NCBI RefSeq assembly: GCF_963259705.1
Contig: NC_081840.1
Span: 115,495,074-115,559,073 of the forward strand
Length of the DNA stretch: 64,000 nucleotides
From: Myotis daubentonii
Taxonomy: Eukaryota > Chordata > Mammalia > Chiroptera > Vespertilionidae
Direction: 5' to 3'
Every line of letters starts with the position of its first letter. Within the stretch, counting starts at the first letter, position 1. Below, one piece after another: positions 57,571 through 64,000 of this stretch. The notes beneath the pieces are model-generated. The model was not told the origin of the DNA. It was given only the letters and a program-made list of their open reading frames with translations, and searched no databases. A program made the position numbers and the translations under genes.

Positions 57571-59487
57571 ATCAGATCAAACTACTATTCCACCCATATT
57601 TTTTGAGTTTTTCTTATATAGGAAATGTTTTGTGGAACCAGTGGTGCAATCTCTCTGGTCTTCTGAGCTGGGCAATCTAGAGATGCCTCCTACTTGGGAT
57701 ATTTGGGTTCTCTTGTTGTAGTTGGATCTTGAGTGTTATTGTCCTGTTCATGGATGGAGTCTCCTCTTCTGGTGTCTGGTTATATGGCTCGCTCTCTACC
57801 ACTTTGACCAAACAGCACAAAATATGACTTGACAAGACATGACACAAAGGGAACAAAACACAGATGTACTCATGACACCGATAAACCCAATATCATAGAC
57901 TACCAGGGAAAAGATAATTAGGAGAGAGAAAAGAGAGTAAAAATTATATTGAGGAAAGAAAAAAATGCTAAGAGAGAGGAAAAAAAGAAGGAAAATGAAG
58001 AATAAGAAAAAAAATATATATGGGTAGACAACACCACAGAACAAACAGATAAACCGAATAATGCAAAAAGCAAACACCCAGAAAAGAGGATGGGGTAGAA
58101 TTTGCACAGGCTGAACTTATATAGAGAGAGTAAAGTTAAGGAATTGAATGAATATGGGGAGGACCTCAGTTCAGTATAAGGAGATAAGAAGAGAATGAGT
58201 GGTTAAGAAGAAAAGAAAGAGAAAGAAAAAAAGTAAAAAATAAAAAATCAGATAAAATAACAATAAAAATAAAAATAGAATGAAGAAAAAATAATGCAAA
58301 ATAAATAAAAAACAAAGAAAAAAACCCCAAAGAAAATAAAGAACATTAAAAAAAATAAAATATAAGAAACAAATAAAAATAAGAATAAAAAAGTGAAGTT
58401 TATTCATTTCAGCTGAGCTTTAATGCCCTATGGGGCTGGTTTAAGATCCCACTCTTCTTTACTGTCTGTCACTTCTCAGTTTCCTGTTAGGTAGTCAGCA
58501 CTGTGTTAAAGTTTCAAGCGATCCAGTACTCCTCTGTTTGTGTCTATGTCCACAGCCTTGACTGCCAGCAGGTGGGACCAATCTGCCCACTTATCCTGTC
58601 TGCTGGCTGTCAATCTTAATCTCTCAATCGGTTGTTTCTTTCAGGGCTATAGTTGGGGGTGGTAGGGGGTGGTGGTGGTGGTTGCTGTATCACTTTCCAG
58701 GACTGAACAGCCTCTCTTCAACCCAGTCCCTGAGGACTCTTAGGTGTTATTCAGATTTTTTTTTCATTCTTTGTACCACTCAGGGTGTAGTCTGGGTGTG
58801 GTTGTCTTGGTTGCTTGGAGACTGCTGGGAGGGGCTAGCTCTTCAGGAGAAAAAGGCTGATTAGGTCCGGAGTGTCAGGAATGTCCCAGTGCCAGACTTT
58901 CTGTCACCTCTTCCCAAACAGCTCTTCTCCACAGCCTCTCCCCAAACTCCACATGTCCGCACCTCCACCTGCACCTCAGTCACGGGTGAGTGTTTGTATT
59001 TGAAAGGTCCTATGAACTGGGTTTAGCGAATAAAAGCAAACACCAAAAAGAAGGGAAACAACTGTGTCACTGAAAGATTCTCTCCCCGCAGCACCTCATG
59101 GCTTGGCAGTTCTTCAGGCCATACCCTCTGGGCTCAGCCTCTCATGGCTGTGGACTTAGATTTAGAATCCCCTGCTGCCAGCAGCCCTGTGGACTTCCTT
59201 TCCACAGTCAGATGTTACACCTGTCCCCAAGGGATGTAGACTTGATGCCATGCAGCTTCCTTTCGACCCTCTGGGCTTGGAGGTCTCGCAACTCTCTCCA
59301 GCCCAGATCCCTATCATACTGCTCTCCAGGTGTCCTCTGCCCTTCCGGCTGCAAACTGTATCACCAGCTGTGTCTGCTTCGCCAATTCTGGGTGGATGTT
59401 ATTTAGTTTAGATGTTCCTTCTATCTGCTCCGGGATAAGGCTCAGGACACATCTGCCTATTCGGCCACCATTTTGTCTCCTCCCTTC
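57571..59487 (-). promoter_or_regulatory. L1 5'UTR of the inner L1 (internal promoter region)
   Basis: About 1.9 kb upstream of ORF1 on the minus strand, beginning with the full-length L1 start and YY1-like AAAATGGTGG. The 58720-59487 part is GC-richer. 57940-58400 is strikingly A-rich on the + strand (T-rich in the L1 sense strand). A (GGT)n patch is at 58655-58682. Promoter activity is inferred from family knowledge only. Confidence 0.7.
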
Positions 59488-59784
59488 TCGTTCCTGTTCT
59501 TAGGGGAAATGGTTTTAGTTTTTGCCCATTAAGTATGATGTTGGCTGTAGGGTTGTCATATATAGTCTTTATTATGCTGAGGTATGATTCCTCTATCCCC
59601 ACCTTGCTGAGAGTTTTTATCAAAAATGGGCTTTGGATTTTGTTGAATCCTTTTTTAATGTCTATTGACATGAAAATGTGATTTTTTGTCATTCAATTTG
59701 TTTATGTGCTGTATCATGTTTATTGATTTGTGAATATCTTGGAATAAATGCTACTTGGTCATAGTGTATGATCTTTTAAATATA

Positions 59785-60134
59785 CTAAGGCCCGGTGCAT
59801 GAGATTTGTGCACTCAGAGGGGCCCCTCAGCCCATCCTGCACCCTTTCACAGTCCAGGAGCCCTTGGGGGATTCTGACTGATTGCTTGGGCCATCAGTCA
59901 GACATCCTTAGCCTGCTGTGGAGGCAGGAGAAGCTCCCACCACTGCCGGTGTGCTTACTAGCCATGCGCCGTGAGCCCAGCTTCTGGATGAGCAGCATTA
60001 CCCTGTGGGAGCGCGCTAACCATCAGGGTTCAGCTCCTGTGTTGGGCATCTGCCCCTGGTGGTCAGTGCACATCATAGTGACCAGTTGTTCTGTTGTTTG
60101 GTCAATTTGCATATTACCCTTTTATTATATAGGA
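59785..60134 (-). mobile_element. Non-autonomous Helitron in the older L1
   Basis: On the minus strand it starts TCCTATATAATAAAAGGG (60134) and ends with the hairpin GTGCACAAATCTCATGCAC and CCGGGCCTTAG (about 59785), where the usual CTAG is altered to TTAG by one base. L1 sequence continues on both sides without a target duplication. Interior resembles the other GC-rich HeliBats here (CACTGACCACCAGGGG complement at 60054-60070). Confidence 0.9.
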
Positions 60135-60514
60135 TTGCTGGATCCAATTTGCTAATATTTTGTTGAGGATTTTAGCATCTACGTTCATCAGGGATATTGA
60201 GCTATAATTCTCTTTCTTTGTAGTGTCTTTACCTGTTTCAGGATTAGGATAATGATTGCCTCATAGATAGAGCTTGAAAGTTTTCTTTTCTCTTGAATAT
60301 TTTGGAATAGTTTTAGGGGGATAGGTGTTAGTTCTTCTTTGAATGTTTGGTAAAACTCTTCTGTGAAGCCATCTGAATCAGAACTTTTGTTTGCTGGGAG
60401 TTTCTTATTGATTTGAAATTTACTCAGATTTTCTCTTTTCAATTTAGTTTTATTTTAATCAGGATATGATAGTCAAGAGTAATATTAAAGACATCTAGCT
60501 GCTGGTACCACACA

Positions 60515-60881
60515 GGCACTGACCAATCAGAATGAAATGTCAACTGGTATGTTCAGGCTGGATATTAACCATGGAAACAGTTAGTTGCTAGATAATATTA
60601 AATGATAATGTATATAAGAGGGCTTTGTGAAGTAAAGATTTACACAAATGGAAGGTAATAGTATTATTAGCTATGCTTGGACACTCAGAAATGCAATTAA
60701 ATTTTTCCACATAATATTGATTCTGATTGCTACAATACAATTCTACGAGCCAGTGGTTGAAAGAAGTCAGTTAATTAAAAAAATTTTCTTTGACTTTCCT
60801 GAAAAATTCCCTGACTTTCAGAATAGCCTGACATTAGAGTCAACCTGCTCCAAAAAACGTTACCTGCTATTTGACCCATGA
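60515..60881 (+). other. Promoter-like arrangement before a short frame
   Basis: GACCAATCAG (CCAAT box, 60521-60530), TATATAAGAG (TATA-like, 60611-60620) and then a 77-codon frame MEGNSIISYAWTLRN... from 60648 with a hydrophobic segment (FFHIILILIATIQF). The product is not recognised. Spacing CCAAT-TATA-ATG is plausible for a Pol II promoter or an LTR, but may be chance. Confidence 0.2.
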
Positions 60882-62479
60882 CTGTTGAACTTTTAGTTCA
60901 GCAAAGTTTGAGGGCACCTTTGGATGCTCCAGTCCAATTTCTGAGTATTTCTAGCTTGATTTAGAAAACTGATTCCAGTAGGTGGAGCTCTTTCTCAATG
61001 TTTACTGAGTTTTCACCAAGGTGGGGACCTGCTTCTTTTTCACCTTTCTTTTCTCCACGGGCTTAGTTATAATTTAGTACAGATACTTATAGCAGCATTT
61101 AAAATTAACATCAAATATAGGTTATGTGTTTCTGTAAAGTGAGATTTTCCCCAGGATGTTTAATGGAATGGCCATGGTTAATTACTTTCTGAGATTTGAT
61201 CAAACACCATAGGTATCCTCCTTCCCCCCTTGACTGTCTGCATCAAAGACCCCAAATGCCTACCTTTTATTATGAAGCTTTGCCCGGGTCCAAGATAAAA
61301 TACTGCCTCTTTTGATCCTAATTCTAGTCATGCATATCAATGACCTGGCTCTTGTGTTGTATTGTCTGTGTTGCCAAACACATCTTGCATAGTAACAATT
61401 TTGAGTGTGGGGTTTAGAAGCTGCAAATGTATTTGATCATAAATATGCAAATAGCAAGAGAGCTCTTTCTTGTTTGGATAATCCATTTAGTGCCATGTCT
61501 ATAGGGCTCTCCTTCACCTTGTAAATAGGCACAGGAAACAGGAAGATGTTTTTAGAGCTTACCACTTTAGAGGCAATAGGCTGAGCTGTAAAATGGACAT
61601 CCATGAAATAATAAACCAATTTCAGGGATTATCAGGTTTTTAATTTTTTGGAAAAGAGTTACTAACTTTAAGAAATGTTATTCTATCTCTATATATGGAG
61701 TATAGCTTGGATTAATTCATTAATAAACTTAAAAAAATAAAAACCTATATATGGAAATCTATACAATAGTTGTAATATTATCCCTCCAGTGAACCTTCAG
61801 GAGTTTTGTTCAGGAATAACAAGAAAATTATAGTTGAAGTGTCCAGCAGCTTTGTACTCAGATGTGAGGGCAGAAAGAACAACATATCTTTTTTCATTTT
61901 CCTATCCCTCCTTTCTTATGTTTGACTTGTGGGCCACACAAAAAGTACAACTAAGTATGTGGTATTTTTCTACTATTAATCCTGAAGCAGGATGGGTAGA
62001 CAGTAGCAATGCAATAGTGGGGTATAGTAGATCAGGTACATTAGGTTATCTATTCAGATACCAAAGATGTTTCTGAAGGTTGAAAATAAGGGGGAATAGC
62101 TGCTGTTACAATCCACTGAATTTTCTAGGTATTAGGCAGGGAGACTGAAGACCATCCCAATAATTTCACTGCTACTGTCTACTCTTCATGCTTCAAGGCT
62201 CATAGTAAGAAATCAAACTTAATTCAACAGAGAGTTACTAAGCATTTAATAAACAATATTAGTAACAGGACACAGGGATCTGAATAAACATGGATTTTGC
62301 CTTTATGAAGGATGCACACAAGTGAATAATTATAATTATGTCATATTGTGATAACTGTTATAATAAATATATGTCTATGTAAAGTGCAAATCTTTCATTC
62401 CATTGGCTATTTGTTTCCTCATATGCTGTTTCCCACATTAATTTAATAACCAACCCAGAAGAGACTTTTCACATATTTT
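60882..62479. other. Unassigned stretch
   Basis: No gene or young repeat recognised in 1.6 kb. The part 62225-62360 (GAGTTACTAAGCATTTAATAAAC, GTGATAACTGTTATAATAAATAT) resembles an old mammalian-wide repeat without a name I would defend. Confidence 0.4.
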
Positions 62480-62695
62480 TTTAAAATATATTTTATTGAT
62501 TTTTTACAGAGAGGAAGGGAGAGAGATAGAGAGTTAGAAACATCGATGAGAGAGAAACATCGATCAGCTGCCTCCTGCACATCTCCTACTGGGGATGTGC
62601 CCGCAACCCAGGTACATGCCCTTGACCGGAATTGAACCTGGGACCTTTCAGTCCGCAGGCCGACGCTCTATCCACTGAGACAAACCGGTTTCGGC
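62480..62695 (-). mobile_element. VES SINE, young, inside MIR-like sequence
   Basis: Near-consensus antisense copy with a perfect 17-bp target duplication GACTTTTCACATATTTT (62463-62479 and 62696-62712) and an L1-type TTTT/AAAA cut site. The head complement holds an almost intact B box (GGAATTGAACC) and A box (CCACTGAGACA). Confidence 0.97.
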
Positions 62696-62699
62696 GACT

Positions 62700-62805
62700 T
62701 TTCACATATTTTAAAAATAATTTAATTTAATCTTTACAGCAAACAATCAGGAGGATGTTATTACCTGTAGTTTACAGATGAGGTTTGGAGCAGTTAGAAA
62801 AGCAA
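62700..62805 (-). mobile_element. MIR SINE fragment
   Basis: TTACAGCAAACAATCAGGAGGATGTTATTACC then TAGTTTACAGATGAGG and AGAAAAGCAATGTCC follow the antisense MIR core. Confidence 0.7.
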
Positions 62806-64000
62806 TGTCCCATTGACCATATTCTATTATCTCTAATGTTCTTTTCCAGTGTCACACATTGGGACCTAGAAAGTCAGAGGCTTGAGTTAAAATATTTAAG
62901 ATACAGTAAGAACTGCCCTCATTTTTGGGTCTCTAATCCCCATGAAATTATTTAAAGCAAAAATGTCCTTTATCTTCAGTGAATTTATCAAAAGATCTTC
63001 AATAGACATATCAGACCAGTGACCTCACATTTCATTTTGGATAGTGCAGGGATGTTATTGCATTGTGGTGGAAAAGAGGGTTGCAAAAATTCCTCAGGAA
63101 GAAGTTCCCCTCGTTTCCTGCTTAGTCTGAAACTGTTGCAGCCAGGGACAGGCCTGTCGGTGGGCGTTCCAGCTGAGGGTCCTGCCTGCTGGTTCCTTTT
63201 CACTTGTTCTCAGTGGTAGCAGCTCAGTGGTGAGTGGTGGTGGCACTCTTTGATCATGTCTTCTTCTGGAAACCTCTGTGGATGACAACAGCAGCTACTC
63301 ATCTCCCACCTCTTTCACCATCACTTTAGTGTCTCGGCAGGCAGCCTTCAGTACCACCAGTGGAGGAGAGCTCACAGCACCTTCCCTGTTTAGTTCTTCA
63401 TGGGCAAAGAGGGTGAATGGGGGACATCTGTGATAGTGTCAACAGGAAAGAAAAAGAAAGATGGGCTCACCAGATAAGTGAGCCTGGGTAACAAACCTAC
63501 ACGGTGGTTTCTGTCTAGCAATTCTGAACCTCTGAGGCAAGGCGCAGGCTTTCAGGTTTCCTTGGTTCAGAGTGAGCTCACTGCTCCTATGGGCTACTGT
63601 GGAGTGCCTACAGGAAACTACAATGTCTGAACTACAATTCCTCTTCACATGCTTCCTCAGTAGGTCATGAAACCTGGGAGCAGCTTTAGAGACTCATATT
63701 TCTCCAAACTTGGTACATGGAACTCAGCTTCAATAGTTTCCCTGGATTAGGTAGACAGGAGTGGTCACTTTTTAATTCTTCTGTATGACTTCCAAGGTGT
63801 CTGCTCTCACTGACTTAGAGAACAAGAATAGAAACTAGCTTTCTTCTGGCACAAATCTGGTTTTTACTCCTGTCTCTTCTCTGTAGCACTCACCAGCTAG
63901 AGATGGCTTAGGAAGAGAAGGCTTTTTCTTAGGGGTTTATCTCTAGTATCCTTGTTTAGTCTTGTTCTCTTCATTCCTGGGGAGGACTTTGCTTTTCTAT
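62806..64000. other. Unassigned window end
   Basis: No gene recognised. The phrase GGGGGACATCTGTGATAGTGTCAAC at 63420-63443 resembles the L1 3' end seen at 48.2 kb, so a tiny L1 3' fragment may lie at about 63395-63450. The GC-richer part 63100-63650 has open frames in several registers but none I can support. Confidence 0.4.

Larger units (their letters stand above)
52107..59487 (-). mobile_element. Near full-length L1 nested in the older L1
   Basis: On the minus strand it begins GGGAGGAGACAAAATGGTGGCC (5' end at about 59484, with a YY1-like AAAATGG) and runs through a 1.9-kb 5'UTR, ORF1, ORF2, and 3'UTR to a T-rich start at 52107 (its poly(A)). Flanks TTTCTGTTCT (to 52106) and TTCCTGTTCT (to 59500) are the duplicated target inside the outer L1. 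Two VES SINEs inserted later. About 6.9 kb without them. ORFs are broken but in longer pieces than in the 42.5-kb copy. Confidence 0.88.
51390..60452 (-). mobile_element. Older L1 (outer copy), split by an L1 and a Helitron
   Basis: Antisense ORF2 sequence is found in three pieces: 51390-52106, 59488-59784 and 60135-60452. They join in L1 order: ...CATCCCTGTTTTATTTCTGTTCT | TTAGGGGAAATGGTTTTAG... across the inner L1, and ...GTGTATGATCTTTTAAATA | TGCTGGATCCAATTTGC... across the Helitron. It encodes only decayed reverse transcriptase sequence and lacks its own 3' end and 5' part. Confidence 0.85.

Overview
The window is mammalian nuclear DNA, almost certainly from a vespertilionid bat. Three signals point there together: many copies of the tRNA-derived VES SINE (both strands, about 15 recognisable copies), several Helitrons of the HeliBat type (TC-TATATAATA start, short GTGC hairpin and CTAG end, A/T target), and non-autonomous hAT transposons including two copies of the horizontally transferred SPIN family. 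No bacterial gene organisation, CRISPR array, tRNA or rRNA gene was seen. I found no host protein-coding exon I could defend; the short open frames outside transposons look like chance. The region reads as intergenic or intronic DNA built from nested transposable elements.

Layout. 1-7 kb: unassigned AT-rich DNA, VES SINEs, an ancient repeat, and a probable old retroviral LTR (about 4.77-5.38 kb) with a diverged relative of its 5' part at 6.5 kb. 7.2-8.4 kb: a complete HeliBat-type Helitron and a 311-bp SPIN with a perfect 8-bp target duplication. 8.9-10.2 kb: a 264-bp inverted repeat, about 97% identical between arms, around a 768-bp spacer. 11-18 kb: VES SINEs and L2 fragments. 16.3-21.2 kb: three same-strand copies of one ancient repeat; the second is split by a 911-bp retrocopy with a 15-bp target duplication, the third by a 241-bp hAT. 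21.7-24.6 kb: Helitron 5' end abutting an antisense L1 that retains its 5' half. 27.3-28.1 kb: a hAT carrying two VES SINEs. 30.3-31.9 kb: a HeliBat that keeps the C-terminal part of the Helitron helicase fused to a roughly 115-bp minisatellite. 34.5-35.5 kb: two Helitrons joined end to start, then a 622-bp hAT. 36-42 kb: L2, MIR, microsatellites. 42.1-48.2 kb: an L1 3' end and a TSD-flanked, decayed 5.7-kb L1 interrupted by a second SPIN. 48.6-51 kb: old mosaic L1 fragments and an MLT1 LTR. 51.4-60.5 kb: a Russian-doll locus in which an older L1 contains a near full-length 7.4-kb L1 (itself carrying two SINEs) and a separate Helitron. 60.5-64 kb: mostly unassigned, with one very young-looking VES SINE.

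Nothing here works together as a pathway. The value of the window is its insertion history: intact target duplications and interrupted repeats allow several events to be ordered. All L1, Helitron and hAT copies seen are defective or non-autonomous. No undescribed biological system was found; the most unusual items are the long inverted repeat, the helicase-minisatellite Helitron, the SINE-terminated retrocopy and the tandem Helitron junction.
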